Shown here piece after piece: positions 19,750 through 32,058 of a stretch of 64,000 bases of DNA (positions are counted from its first letter, which is position 1; each line of letters begins with the position of its first letter). Under the pieces are notes generated by a model. The model searched no databases, was not told the DNA's origin, and worked only from the letters and a program-made list of their open reading frames with translations. This DNA comes from Abelmoschus esculentus (lineage: Eukaryota; Streptophyta; Magnoliopsida; Malvales; Malvaceae). The position numbers and the translations under genes were made by a program. The stretch is from the NCBI GenBank assembly GCA_035048815.1, contig JAUCBN010000035.1, positions 11,358,501 to 11,422,500 of the forward strand. Direction: 5' to 3'.

Positions 19750-20283
19750 CTCCTCAGGAAAAACTTCCGAAAAGTCACATATTGTTCGAATGTCCTACAC
19801 CCGAACCTCTCCTATCCCCAGGTTCATCACATAAGCTAGATATGTCATACCACCATGTTGCATCAACCTTTCCGCTTGTAAGGCCGAAACCACATTGGAT
19901 AAAAATCCAGTATACTCACTCTTAACCATAACCTCGCCACCATCTAACAACCTCAAGGTAACACGTTTCTTTTCAAAATCCACCATAGCTCTATGCTCCG
20001 TCAACCAGTCAACTCCCAAGATAAGGTCAAAACCATGAAACGATAACTCCATCAAGTCAACCTACAAGATATGCCCTTGCACCTCCAACGGACATCTCCT
20101 ATACAACCTTTTTACGGTCACCGTCTCACCCAAAGAATTAGTAACCACAACTCCCACATCTAAAACATCCACAGGGATATCCAACATATATGCATGCTCA
20201 CTCAAAACATAAGAATACGTAGATCTCAAATCTATCAAAGAAAACAACAGTACATTTCGTAAAGAAAAAGTACCTACAACCAC
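19750..20283 (-). pseudogene. pol: Aspartic protease (Tekay)
   Basis: The segment FSLRNVLLFSLIDLRSTYSY is the protease active-site region. Where related elements have D-S-G-(A/S)-T-H, this copy reads D-L-R-S-T-Y, so the catalytic glycine is lost. FHGFDLILGVDWL further on is the second conserved protease motif. Stops at 20062-20064 (TAG) and 19795-19797 (TAG) interrupt an otherwise constant frame shared with gag and RT. Confidence 0.8.
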
Positions 20284-21465
20284 ATTTGTAGCATTACGGG
20301 TCCCACGCTGAGCATAAACTCTACGACCATCTCCCTGTCTCTAAAAAGGACCTCTACCTCCACCGCATCCTCTACTAGGCACCACAGCAGCCTCAGCTCG
20401 ATTACCAACCTCACCAGCAAACCTCGGACAATCCCTCTTCCTGTGATCCTTAGATCCACAACCAATGCAGGCACCAGTTGCCCACCAACACTCTCCCGGT
20501 TGGCGTCTAGAACACAAGTTACAAACTGCTATGTCACCACCACCTCTTCCAAACTGTTGTGCAGGACCACCGTGTCCAAAATCACCCCGACGTCGATCAG
20601 CTCTATATTGGTTGTCCCAAAACCTCTTACCCTTACCACCTTAGGTACTAGCCTCAGCAGGCCTCTTCCCAACATCGGAAGACTTCCCTACCTCCCTCAG
20701 GGACTCCTCAACATCCTTAGCCCGATTAACGAGCACATCAAACTCAGTGTACTCCGCATCTAACAAGTATGTCTTAATCTCCGGATCCAAACCATATTGG
20801 AACCTATCACATCTCTTATGCTCCGTAGGAACCAACTCAGGAGCATAGTGACTCAATTTGATAAACTGTATCTCATAGTCAGCCACACTCCTAGTACCTT
20901 GCACTAGGGACATAAACTCCCTCTTCCGCGCATCCTCGTACTGTGGACCCAAAAACTTCCGCACAAAGGCGGTCCTGAAGTACTCCCAAGTCAGGTTAGC
21001 AACTGCTACACCCACTCTCTTGGTAGTCCACCATCTATAAGTATCCCCCTAAAGCAGAGAGACCACACAACCCAACCTACGGCCATCCTGACAGTCCATC
21101 TGATCTAATATCCTCTCGGCGCTAGCCAGCCACTCCTCAGCTGCACTCGGGTCAGATCCACGAAACTCAACACCTCCCAAGCTACGCAAACACTCAAGCG
21201 GTAGCCCTAGGGTGACAACAACGGCAGGTGCGGGAGCCGGTACTTGCACTCCAGCCATGGCTGCCTGAAACGCACCCGTCATAGCCTGTATGAATGGTGC
21301 AAACTCTCTAAACTGGCCTCCAACTGGAACCGGAGGCATACCAGCGGATGGCACGCCAGCTGGTGGAAGAGGTGGAAGCGGTTCCTCCCTCACAGTCGCC
21401 TCTACCTCTGCCTGACCATTAGTGATCAAGCTTGCGCTAGCACGTCTCTCATGTCTCGGAGGCAT
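20284..21465 (-). pseudogene. gag: Gag with zinc knuckle (Tekay)
   Basis: Probable start is at 21465 (MPPRHERRASASLITNGQ). The capsid-like part is LRSLGGVEFRGSDPSAAEEW, then after a TAG stop (21049-21051) WWTTKRVGVAVANLTWEYFR and FMSLVQGTRSVADYE. A CX2CX4HX4C zinc knuckle (CIGCGSKDHRKRDC, about 20429-20469) lies in the same frame after a TAA at 20641-20643. A further TAG stop lies at 20341-20343. Gag and pol share one frame, as in many chromoviruses. Confidence 0.85.
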
Positions 21466-21770
21466 TATCCAAAAACTTCAAACATGCAATTTTAAAACAT
21501 AATATCAAAACATAATAAACTTACATTCGGGCAAGATCCAAGGGAAACCGAAGAACACCTAAAAACATGTTGGCATTGGCAATGTGTAACTGACCACCTC
21601 TTGTACTCATAATCATTCTATGTACACTCACATCATATAGGTATGCACACAACAAAGACATATCATGTTCAGTCTATCATTCTAACATACCGACGCAAAC
21701 ATAGCAAACCAATACGTACTTTGACAAATCAACTACACACTATACAAATCAACAACACTTTTTATTCAAC
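21466..21770 (-). other. Leader between PBS and gag of the Tekay element
   Basis: About 305 bp untranslated region. I see no ORF or distinct motif. Confidence 0.6.
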
Positions 21771-21788
21771 CTGGCTCTGATCCCACCA
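21771..21788 (-). other. Primer binding site of the Tekay element
   Basis: The minus strand reads TGGTGGGATCAGAGCCAG two bases after the LTR end. The ATCAGAGCC core matches initiator tRNA-Met sites (TGGTATCAGAGCC), with a few bases changed or added after TGGT. Confidence 0.7.
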
Positions 21789-21790
21789 AA

Positions 21791-24700
21791 TGTAACCCCC
21801 TTAGCCCGGCCTAGACAAAACCAGCACTAACGGGTTACACGGGGAATATCAAACCAAACCCGCGAAGGTTCGATTCGATAAACAACCCTAAAACCGTTAT
21901 ATTTTTTTTATTTATCTTGCCTAGATGTGCAATCTTATTCCTATGTCTCAAGGTCTCATACAAAGCATTATCGGTAACACATTAATTACAAACTAACATC
22001 CGATTAAACACTTAAGTAGTTTAAGGACTAAAACATAAAAATTTTAAATTCAATTAGTAAAGTAGGAATTCTTTCCATCAACGTTCAACTAAACATACAA
22101 GAGTTCTTCACAGCAAATTTCATCTCAAACGGATCATCCTAACATCATCAATTGCATGTTTCTTTAATTTAGGGACCAAAATGTAAATCTTCCAAAATAC
22201 AAGGAATCCATCCAAATTAGGTTAACCATCTTGAAATTAAATCAACTTTAAGCATGCATGCAAAATTTCAGCTCTAAATAACATCGGTAAATACCTTAAT
22301 CGAACAAAGGAAGATATCCGGGACTAGAATATAATTTCTAGCAACTTTCAATTCTAGGTGATCAAAGGTTTCGAAACGTTTTGAAAAAGGTTTCGAAACT
22401 TTCCTAGAAAGTTATGAAACATATCGCGTCCAGTAGCTTCCCAGAATTGAAACTGCCCGCAAGGTTTCAAAACCTCATGAAGGTTTCGAAACTATTTGAC
22501 AAAGGTTTCGGAACCTTCACCCAAAGGTTTCGAAAATTTGGGTCTGGAACCAAAAGTTTCATTACACTAAGTGCACAACAATTACTAAATACTCAACCAT
22601 TAACTAGAACCACTAAATGCAACAATCCTAGGCATATTTAGCAACGTATGGCACATAATCAACAACGTCACGGACATGAATGAAGCTATAGGCATGCTCC
22701 CTAGAAAATGAATAACAACATATCAATCATGCTAATACATGCTTCAACAATTCAAGCAATTCCAAAGATCAACAATTAACAATCAAACAATAATGGTCTT
22801 ATTACAACATAAACCAAAGCCTAATTACACACTCTTCATATAGGTTGGGTTACACATTGCCTTGCCCAATTTATTTGCAAAAAACATACCAAATCCAAGT
22901 GATTCTTCCCCTTGGTTTTCTTGCCTCGAACGAAGCTCCAAGTGCCTTTATTTCTCTGCATGGATGAAAAGAGAGCTTAAGCAAACATGCTTAGTGAGAA
23001 AGCTCTACACAAATCATCAATGCATCTATTTAAAATCATGATGAAACCATAATTTGCAATACTTTGTTAGATCATGCATGCTAACATCTCATGCTCATGT
23101 TCTTTAAATCATATGCATCCTTGAGTTCACATAACCTTATCAAAACAACTTATAAATGATGCTCAATGTCCAATTCAATTCATGTATGTATATTGGCATT
23201 CTAGTGACCACTTTAATGTGAACCTTGAGCTCACCGAATACACGGATCCATTGTAGAGACCATTGTCCCGTCATGACCCAAAGTCACCATTGACATGACA
23301 CGAAGTCACCATTAGCACTACCACGTACGATTGGACAAATAGTCACCCTTGTTACGTGTAGGCGGCTCTACCACGCACGGTTGGACACAAAGTCACCCTT
23401 GTTACGTGTAGGCAATATTCTGTATTCTCAATTTTGTTTATAGTGCACTTAAGACAATCCTAATGACATGTCATTCGTATTCGAATCTAAAGTTAGTGTC
23501 ACTAAGCTAATATCATAATCAAATGTGCATGATAACTTGCTGCTCATAATGCATGCATAATATGTCCAACAAATGAACCAAAAGCCATGCCCGAAGGCAT
23601 TATCATGTATAAGGCAATTAACCACATTGTATTCCAAATCATTTCTCATAATTTTCCATAATCATGGATGCTAAATAAGCTATGCATTTTAGCAAGTAAT
23701 TCTCATGTATGCACCATTTCAAATCATGCTCATGCATTTACATAAATCTCATTGCATTACCAATATAATGCCTTTATAAAATATAGCCGAAACTCATATC
23801 GGTTTATCATAAATAATTACTTTACTTACTCTTGAACTATGGAAGGTTTTCACACTCTTCCATAGTCTCCAAAACAAAACGTACCAAACGCGATTCGCTT
23901 TAAATCCGTAATCACTCACCAACAAGCGAAACGAGCTTTCATCGCTATCCGATGATCGCACCAACGCACCAGCAATCAAGCTCCTTCTTGTACCTCTTCT
24001 AAAACATTAAAAACAGAGCATTCCCACATCATAACATGCTCAACCCAATAGCCAAATCCGATCACCATTAAACTACCGAAAACTTAGCCGAAAAGACCGT
24101 AAACTAAGCCGAAACGCATCCGAACAACATCAGCCCAAAACCTAATGAATCTAACATCTAATCCACTTCAATTATGAACCAAAAACACATCCAAACTATC
24201 CTTATATCTCCAGCAACATTAAAGCATCTAAAACAGCCCCTAAAACAACCGAAAAGCACCTTAAAACTACACCGATTGCATTATTCCGGGATTAAATTAA
24301 TGTACAATCAAATGAAGATTCAGTTAATAATTTAATTAACATAAAAACACAATTGAATCCATCTAATTACAGCATTGAATGAGATCCAAAAAGATTTCAC
24401 AAAAACTTTCACAAAAACACTAGATCTAACATTAAAAACATAGAATCAAGTTTTTCTTAAAAGATTAGCAAGCTAATACTTGGGAATTTCAATAAAGAAC
24501 CTTAGAAAAGAATAAAAATCCAGAAAATTACCTTCAAGATCTATTCACCAAAAAGATGTAATTTCCTCTTCTTGATTCCTTGCAATTTGATATTGATTTG
24601 ATGAAATCGATGCTTAGGTTTTGTAAAGGATGGAAAGATGATGCAAATGATGTAATATTTATGGAAAAAGATGCAAAAATCAGCAAGGAATTGAAGAGAA

Positions 24701-25201
24701 AAGATGAAGAGAAAGTGGAGAGAAAATGAGAGAAAAAGATGAGAGAAAATGAGAGAAAAGTGGTTTTGAGAGAAAATGATTAAAATCTCTAATTAAAGTA
24801 GTTAAAATATATTTTTGGTGAATAAATCATTATTAAAAATTAGAAATGGGTTTATGTCCCTCTAAGGATTCTAAGTTTAGCTTACTTTTGAATTTAGTCA
24901 CTAAAACATCAATATTTTCGAAAATTACCAAATAAGTCCCCAAATTTTCCAAAAATTACAAATTGATCATTTATGCATAATTAAGCATAATTAAAAATCA
25001 TTATAAAATCCAAATTATTTTCTTTTAATCTTGAAACACATTTTTAATATTTCAAACCATATTCCAAAATTATTATTTTTCTTAATTAAAAATATTTTTA
25101 TTTTATCTTTCTCGGAATAATGAACCGGAGAACCCGATTCGACCCGAATCGGATCCTCCTAACTAAGCCTAAACTAATAACACCAAAAATGGAATGTTAC
25201 A
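21791..25201 (-). repeat. 5' LTR of the complete Tekay element
   Basis: The 3411-bp LTR is co-linear with 13428-16893. Compared with that copy it has two 22-bp units in place of five, a shorter palindrome cluster, and a short insertion near 24090. It ends GTTACA at 25201 next to GTGTC. Confidence 0.9.
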
Positions 25202-25206
25202 GTGTC
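25202..25206. other. Target site duplication GTGTC, right copy
   Basis: Identical to 13423-13427. Confidence 0.85.
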
Positions 25207-25666
25207 GAAATAGGTTCTAACCGTATCGATACACCTGGTAGTTATGGTAGTTGAAAGTTGAAAATGAAGTTTTGTTTGTTTTACAAATTAGTCCCTAAAT
25301 ATTGTAAATGAAATTAAATGAGTTGTAGGCATTATTTTGAATTGAGATTTGACATGCCGACATTTAATTGAATTAATTAAATATTGGTAATACTAATTTA
25401 ATATTTGGACCATGAAATTAGCAAAATTTACAATTTGGTCCTTTTTACTTAAATGTTCAAATTAAGGCTCGTTTCACTTCTGGTTTTGTTACAATTAGAC
25501 ACAAGCTATGCATGAACATGTAGGACTTACGTGAAGCATTTAGATAAGATAAAAGGAAAAAAATAATAGGGTCGTTTATCGGGTTGAGCCTTTAAGGGTT
25601 TAGCTCGGTATTCCCCGTGTAACTCGTTAGTGCCGGTTTCGTCTAGGTCGGGCTAAGGGGGTTACA
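25202..25666 (+). repeat. Old Tekay-type LTR, right piece
   Basis: It continues the sequence broken at 13427 (AAATAAGTGTC / GTGTCGAAATAGG). It ends with the family's GTCTAGGTCGGGCTAAGGG and GTTACA at 25666. Athila-like gag follows immediately. Confidence 0.75.
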
Positions 25667-25830
25667 ACTAATATTTTACAATGGAGTCAATGCACCAACT
25701 AGAATGATGTTGGATTCCTCGACAAATGAAACTTTGCTAGACAAATCACCCGAGGAGGCATTAGATATCCTTGATAGAATTGCTAATAATGACTATCAAT
25801 TTCCTTCTACAAAACCTGGAACCGGGAGGA
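25667..25830 (+). pseudogene. gag: Athila-like gag fragment
   Basis: One frame reads LIFYNGVNAPTRMMLDSST, then LLDKSPEEALDILDRIANND and YQFPST. It is homologous to copy B gag (FYNATNAPTRMMLDAST). About 55 codons survive. The left edge is the end of the old Tekay-type LTR and the right edge runs into other LTR-like sequence. Confidence 0.75.
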
Positions 25831-26341
25831 AGGAACAAGAGACTTTTGAGCTGGAAGCTTAGGACTCACTCTCCGTGTTGAGGGCTTAGAAGTCCTATGC
25901 TTTTCCACCTTTCGCCAAATTATAGTATTTAAGGTTGTCGAACCCGCAAGGACTGGATCAACCTCACTACTTCTTAAACCTGCACTTATAAAGTAAAAAC
26001 ACAAGTATTTCGATGGTTGAGATAACTAAAGTAACTAAATTAAGAACTAAATAAATAATAATAATAATAATAATTGAAATAAGGCTAGGTTGAATGCTTT
26101 GCAGAGGGGAATCCAGTTACGCTTATTATCCACTTATTAGTGCTATAGGTTGACTTGCTGCCTCGGTGGGTCACATTAAGGGTCGCCATTGATGCTTAGG
26201 CGAGGTTATGCCTTGTCGAAAACTTAACTTTTCATAGTTCGATAGAGCATCCTTGTATGAATCCTCATTATCCCTAAGCTCGGAGAACTATTAAAATCCA
26301 TGTCTTGATGATACCTCCAGGCATGAATTAAGGATGAACAA
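25831..26341 (-). repeat. Diverged Athila-like LTR fragment
   Basis: It shares with the family LTRs, in antisense order, a CTGCCTCGG motif, CATTATCCCTAAGCTC, the 'TTGATGATACCTCC' block and CATGAATTAAGGA. An (AAT)n run lies at about 26045-26073. It is truncated where the LTR at 26342 begins. Confidence 0.5.
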
Positions 26342-27652
26342 TGATGTGTGCTGAATATGCACAATTGGAGTGCAAGTGTACACGTCACGTAATATGTGAT
26401 AAGTATTATCGAGTTATCGTCTTCTCAGGGATTGATGTAATTTTTATGTCTCCTTTGATCTTCTCGCCCTATAAAACAAAAGTAAAAACACAAATAAGTT
26501 TAGGTGTTGACTAAACTAAATAAGGTGAGATCAAATTTGAGATAGAGGGTAGGATCCAGTTGTGTTGTATAATAGAATTGATTGATTTGTTTCTGTCTAA
26601 TGCAATTGCACTACTCTGCCTCGGCAGTACTGCAGATACTGTCTTCGGCAGCGACAGTATTCTCTACCGCGACAATCTCTTGCTCTTGGGCAGATTTACC
26701 AAAGTTCGACAAAGTATCCTTGAATGGATCCACTTATCCCTAAGTTGAAACACTGTTAAAGGTCAGTCCTTGATGATATCTCCCGTCATTAATCAATTAT
26801 AACCAACAACCAATCCCATACTTCTTTTAGCCGCTGAAACTCTAACCTATTCCTATGCTGAGTTAGTATCCTCCAACCAAGTCGAATATCGCACTTACTT
26901 CCGTCGTTAGTCTAACTCTCCCGAGTCTAGACAAATAGATTACTTATAAACTTCCCTCGCGGGCTTAGATGCAATAACAAAGAATGGCAAAGAGTAAACA
27001 AACTTTGATATTTTATTACACAGAAACAAGAAACAAGATACAATCTCCTCTCACAAGTACTCGACAACCTTCACCAAAACCCTAAGAAAACTTAAAACAT
27101 GATGAGAAGAATTGTTTCTAAGGTAAAAACTCTCTCAAAATTCGTTTTTCAAGGTCCTCTCAATCCCTAGGATGGTTATGCATTATATAGGCTTGGTCTA
27201 GGGTAAACCTTTCTTAATTAGAGTACAACTTGGAGTAGGGAACAAGTTATGTACAAAAGGTAAATATTTCCAAGTTTAATCTTCTAAAAGGTTTCTTTCC
27301 CGCTTGGCCTTATCCTTGGGCTTTTCTTGTGTTGTTCAGCTCCGATTCTTGGGCTTCTTGTTCAGCAACCTTCTCCTCATTTTTCTCCTTCAATTGCCAG
27401 ACATATTGCTTTTTATCCTCTGTTGCCTCAGCATCAGGTTATGCCTCGGCCTCATTCTGTTGCCTCGACAATACTTGTTCCTGCACAAATATGAAAATGC
27501 AGTAAAGTATGACTTTTTTATAAATATTATCTTCAATATTATAATCCCTAAATATATCACGTTAAGTACATGCATTGGTTTAAGTAGGTATAGATTTGAT
27601 GATAAGTGCCCATGAAAAGAGTAGAAAATGATAGTGAGTTCAGCACTTATCA
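26342..27652 (-). repeat. 3' LTR of copy E
   Basis: The 1311-bp LTR begins TGATAAGTGCTGAA (minus strand) and ends CACACATCA. The TATA box is at plus 27183-27189. It holds CTGCCTCGGCAGTACTGCAG (26619 onward), nearly identical to 9281 in copy B. Confidence 0.8.
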
Positions 27653-27690
27653 CACCCGCAAACTCGAACTATTGTTTGTCCTCAAGCAAT
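27653..27690 (-). other. PPT and AGGA hairpin of copy E
   Basis: Minus-strand stem ATTGCTTG/CAAACAAT (one mismatch) with AGGA loop (plus 27671-27690), then GTTCGAGTTTGCGGGTG before the LTR start. Confidence 0.65.
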
Positions 27691-28512
27691 GCAACCATCA
27701 ATTTGTCAAACACTATTCTCTCTTGGTGTTATGTTTTCATCTATTCTTCCCACCATAACTATGTCTATTCTTTAGACTTAACCTTTCGGTTACCTAGGGG
27801 TGTACCTATAAGACAAACTATAAGGCTAGTGTGAGTGTGTGTGTGTTTTTAAACAAGTTTGATTAAAGGCCTTCTTAGATAAACTCTAAGTTTAAAATAA
27901 ATAGACTTGGATTTAGTGTACTCTTCTTATAACAACAATTCCTTGAGCCAATTTCGGGCACCTCAAGTATTGTGTTTTCTATTTCTTAACTCCTTATTTC
28001 TTTTGCTATTCTTTTATACATACTAGAGTCGGTCATAGGCACCTCTAGTCACCTTTCTAAAGATCTAAGTCTTTATCATCTAAGTTCATTAAAAGAATTC
28101 CTATAGTAAAACAAGTCCCAAAAGTGTTCTTAAAGTTCAACCTTATAGTAAACTTCTAAGTTTTTCTCCTTAAGTATCCTAGAATTAAGCCTTCAAAATA
28201 GATCTTAACTATGGTAAGGAGAAAGATTTTTATTGCCTTCAAAAATAAACTAAGACAATACTGATGAAGGGCAATGCAAGAATATAGCAACAGTTTCAAG
28301 TAAAGTGGTGGACATAAAACAAAAAATTTTATCACTAAAAACTTCCTTTTCATGGCAAGGCTGCGGTAGTAGGTTGTCTCGGCAATGGCTCTACACCCTA
28401 AACTCAAGCCAAGCATTATGCTCAATGATTAATATAGGGGTAGGTAGTAGGTAAAAATATAAGCAATAAAAACAACAATTATATGAACAATAATGAAAAG
28501 AAAGAAGAGAAA
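27691..28512 (-). other. 3' untranslated region of copy E with hairpins
   Basis: No gene is supported. Two hairpin units lie at 27942-27967 (CTTGAG/CTCAAG) and 28022-28049 (ACTAGAG/CTCTAGT). The decayed equivalent of the internal hairpin/G-run (minus strand GAGCATAATGC...GAGTTTAGGG) is at about 28395-28425. Confidence 0.6.
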
Positions 28513-28585
28513 TTATAAAGATTCGGAAGAGCTTTCTTCCTAAATTTGTTTCCTCTGTCTAGCTGCTGATTGTTGTCCCCTTGAT
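28513..28585 (-). pseudogene. C-terminal remnant of the second ORF (copy E)
   Basis: The minus strand reads QQSAARQRKQI, stop, EESSSESL and TAA (28515-28513). This matches the tail of copy A (SSSSESL). Confidence 0.55.
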
Positions 28586-28799
28586 GATTGCGATACTCGA
28601 TAATACTTGAGGTGCACCCCAATTTTTAGCAAGAAGACCTCCTCTAGCATCAAAAGTTGTCAAGTATTAATGAGAGGAGATTGTATCCCCTATTTAATAT
28701 ATACACCAATCCTTGTGGGGACGATACTCGATAATACTTATCACTTTATTACTTGCGACGTGTTCACTTGCACTAATTGCATATTTTTGGCACGCAACA
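28586..28799 (+). repeat. Athila-like LTR end fragment
   Basis: From about 28655 the sequence matches the last ~145 bp of the family LTR: CCTTGTGGGGACGATACTCG, ATCACTTTATTACTTGCGAC and a GGCACGCAACA end at 28799. The first 70 bp are uncertain. Confidence 0.6.
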
Positions 28800-29102
28800 C
28801 GAAGGATAAAATATATAGTTGTCACTATGAGCAACATCGTGACCGTCATATAATAACCCATGATATATGCTCATAGTGGGTTAATCCAATATATTATTCT
28901 CTACTAATATATTCATGTATTAATTCTGACATCTCTATGTCAATGATAACTCATTGTCATCAATTAATCACATGTTAGTCTTAAGCGTATTATTATTATC
29001 CATACCCATAATAATACTCGACTAAGGATCTTTTAATAATAATACATATATTATTATATGGACCTTGTTGTTTCTCAGTTTATGTTATACATTGACACAT
29101 AT
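28800..29102 (-). repeat. Copia-1-type LTR fragment
   Basis: It matches 53025-53333 (GTCACTATGAGCAACATCGTGA..., CATTGACACATAT) but lacks the last ~95 bp. It is followed directly by a second LTR copy at 29103. Confidence 0.7.
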
Positions 29103-30300
29103 TGTTGGGACAGCCGGCACACCCCATGGCGCAGCGGAATAAAATTACGATGGTCTTTCTAGTGATCCATGTACGTTTAATCCAAAATCGGAAGGAAGAC
29201 AAGCGATGACTTACATTGGGTTCCTTGATAAGCAGGAAAAACAGCAATTGGATTTTCTACAATCACGATTGTTCGACAATTTGAATCTTTAGCCTTCACA
29301 AATATCGTCTCGGCCTCTACTCAATTCACCCGGCTGAGAGAGCAAAATCTCGAAAAATAGTTTTCCGTGATTCTAGGGTTTGGGAATTTGAAATTCTATC
29401 TTATGGCTGCTAGACCAATTGATCCTATATATAGGTGTAACACTAGGTATAAGAGTTGGATTCTGAATTGGTTTATAGGAAATAATTAATTTAATTATTT
29501 CCTTAAATTTCAGAATCTATATTTAATTAGAATTTAAAAATGATGTAATTACTTTAATTATATCCTTTATTTAAAATTCAGGATTAAATATAATCTACTT
29601 ATACTTATATACACTTTTGCTCCGTTTCAACCATTGGGTGTAACCCTGTAGGCTCATTGTAACGTTAGTAATAATATTAGAACAATTCTAATATTAAAAA
29701 CAATGTGTGACATCTAGCAATATATCATTATCATCTAAGTTACAAGAGATCATGATTCGATATATCATGTCCGTGACCAACTCTTTTAATGTATTATATC
29801 CTTTTGCCCTTTTATATCTTTAATAGGTACAAGTCTTGGAATAGTCACACTTGTATAGCCTATTTTAATGTTTCTTGATATCTAGAATGGATATCTTTTA
29901 ATGAATAATTTGTGATATCTCATATCAACATATTCAAGCATGGCTATGCATTTCTAGTCTCACTCAATCAAGTGGCCTTTGATTTATTTTCCTATTATGT
30001 AGGAAGGACAAATCTTATCTTGATCATTCACATCTCACTACATACATTGTAATATGTCCAATGTCAGATTTTATAGTGTAACTAACTACGAGACACGTTT
30101 AACTGCATCAAGACATAAAATAATATATGTTGAGGTAGTAATAATCTCAAATCTAAGGATCATACATATAGTTGTCACTATGAGCAATATCGTGACCGTC
30201 ATATAATAATCCAAGATATATGCTCATAGTGGGTCAATCCAATATATTATTTTCTACTAATATATTCATAGTGGGTCAATCCAAGATATATGATCATAGT
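29103..30300 (-). repeat. Second copia-1-type LTR, rearranged
   Basis: It starts TGTTGGGACAGCCGGCACAC like 51972 and is co-linear with that LTR to about 30260. The ATAGTGGGTCAATCC block then repeats in place of the right end. Confidence 0.7.
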
Positions 30301-30497
30301 TTCACAGGCTGATTCCCCTCGTAGCGATGCTAAAAAAAAGAGAAAATAGAAAAAAAAATTATATACTAGGGGAGTATTAAAGTTGTTCTTAAAAAAGAAA
30401 ACATGTTATGTTAGGATAGTGAAAATTTCTTAGAATTTTTCTAAGTTAATTAAGCGTAGATTGAATACGTTCACACACACACACACTTGAGATCGGG
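30301..30497. other. Unclassified segment
   Basis: A ~200-bp AT-rich stretch with a (CA)n run at 30471-30486. I recognise nothing else. Confidence 0.4.
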
Positions 30498-32058
30498 TGT
30501 TAAAATGTAATTGATTCTCGTGCAAGTATACACATCGAACAAGCAATAAAGTGTGTGAGTGAGATCGTTCCCACGAGGATTGGGTAGGAAATTTCAAAGA
30601 TAGTTAACATACACAAAAGATAAGAAAATCCTTTGTATAAACATATGCTAAAACAATTTTGTAATTGTCACCAAAATGTTTTAGTAGAATAAAAGTAGTC
30701 AAAAGAATATGGTAGCAAAATAAAAGTCAAAATGGAGTAATAAATGAAGCTGCGCAAACACAATACAGAGGAGAATTCAAGCTTAAGACAGGCTAGGCTT
30801 GCTATGGCGAAGATTTCACTTTTTCCATTAAAGACTTACTATTCTACTGGATTAACAAGTGTTTGATAGATTTTACTAAAAATGCCTCCACTATCCCTAG
30901 TTAGAAGGCCTAACACTCGAAAATGTTAAGGCATTATCTCCCGAGCTTAACCCTAACACATCTAATGTTGATGAAGTTCTACCCCTTTTAGTCATTGAAA
31001 TTCTCCCTTATCCCTAAGATGAGTTAGGATTCTGCTCCTACAGTAACCCCATTATTCATGTTAGTCTAGCTTTGTCTATTCCTAGATCTAAGCTTCTCGT
31101 AGACCTTAGCTATGGCAATCTCCTGAGAGATCTTACAAAATAAGGTTTAAGAAAAAAATGTTAGCTTTCATGAACAAAACATTTAAACAAAACCAAAAAA
31201 ACAGTAAACACATTCATTCATAAAAGATTAAATCATCCATAATAAGCCTAAGCCATACTAGTTTAGTTCATGGCTAGGTTTAGCAAACTATTCAATTTTC
31301 ATCCTTTGAAATACATTTTCAACAACTTAGAAAAGAAGTAAAGCAAAGTGAAGAGGAAGGAAGTCCCCAACGCTTTTGCTGTGAGGCTTTTCTAGCTTGT
31401 CGCTTCTCTTGAAGTCATGCAAATCCATTGTTTGAAGCTCTCCAAAAATGGTGGCTCGGCTTGAGGTTGAAGATGAAGGAAAGTGGCCTCCTTTCGTCTT
31501 TCTTCTTCCTCGTTGCTATTCTTAAAGTTCACTCTTTTTTCTCTATTTGATTTCATCACTTTTTTGGCTTTTTTTTGCTACACTTGATGAAGGATGCTTG
31601 GCCTTGTATATATACGAGGCTTCTAGGATTTTGTGACCTAAAGATGCAAGGAATATTCCCTGCATTTCGGCAGAGAATAGCAACAAGTTGCAGGACATTG
31701 CAGGAGATGTGCGGCTGGCCTAAAATTCACACGTAAGGACAGTGGGCTGTAGGTTTGTCTTTTTTGCAGTTCTGTTTTATCTGCCAATAATGCTATAGCA
31801 TCTTGAAGTCCAATCTAGCACTAAATATGCTATAACATCTCTTCCTCTCTTTCAATTTTGTCCCAACAATCTGTAAAACACCACCAAAGAAATATCCTTC
31901 AAAGCAGCATCTTTTAAAATAAAAGAGAAAATAAAATACAAACCTAATCTAAATACAAATACAAATAAAATGCAACTAAATACAATACAAATGAGCTTGA
32001 AATTAAACAAAACCTTAAGTAAAAGGGTATAAAATATACGCTTTTTAGAGCATTAACA
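30498..32058 (-). repeat. LTR of another Athila-like subfamily
   Basis: The 1561-bp block has perfect TGTTAA/TTAACA ends. Antisense landmarks match the family LTRs in order: TTCCCACGAGGATTGGG, the ACTATCCCTAGTTAGAAGG block, and TATATATA at 31607-31614. No matching target duplication was found (TCGGG left, CAACC right). A clear PPT or PBS is absent at both sides, so it may be a solo or rearranged LTR. Confidence 0.55.

Larger units (their letters stand above)
13428..25201 (-). mobile_element. Structurally complete Ty3/gypsy Tekay (Del) chromovirus, 11.8 kb
   Basis: Minus-strand order: 5' LTR (25201-21791), PBS (21788-21771), leader, gag with zinc knuckle, protease, RT, RNase H, integrase, chromodomain, PPT, 3' LTR (16893-13428). 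It is flanked by the GTGTC duplication and inserted in an older Tekay-type LTR. The polyprotein has at least seven in-frame stops and one frameshift, so it cannot make its own enzymes now. The domain order and C-terminal chromodomain identify the chromovirus lineage. Tekay is my best sub-lineage call, from the long LTRs and the INT/chromodomain sequence. Confidence 0.9.
26342..28585 (-). mobile_element. Athila-related copy E, 3' end
   Basis: On the minus strand: a remnant of the second ORF's C-terminus (28585-28513), 3' untranslated region, hairpins, PPT and LTR (27652-26342). Gag-PR and the rest of the second ORF are missing. Confidence 0.7.
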
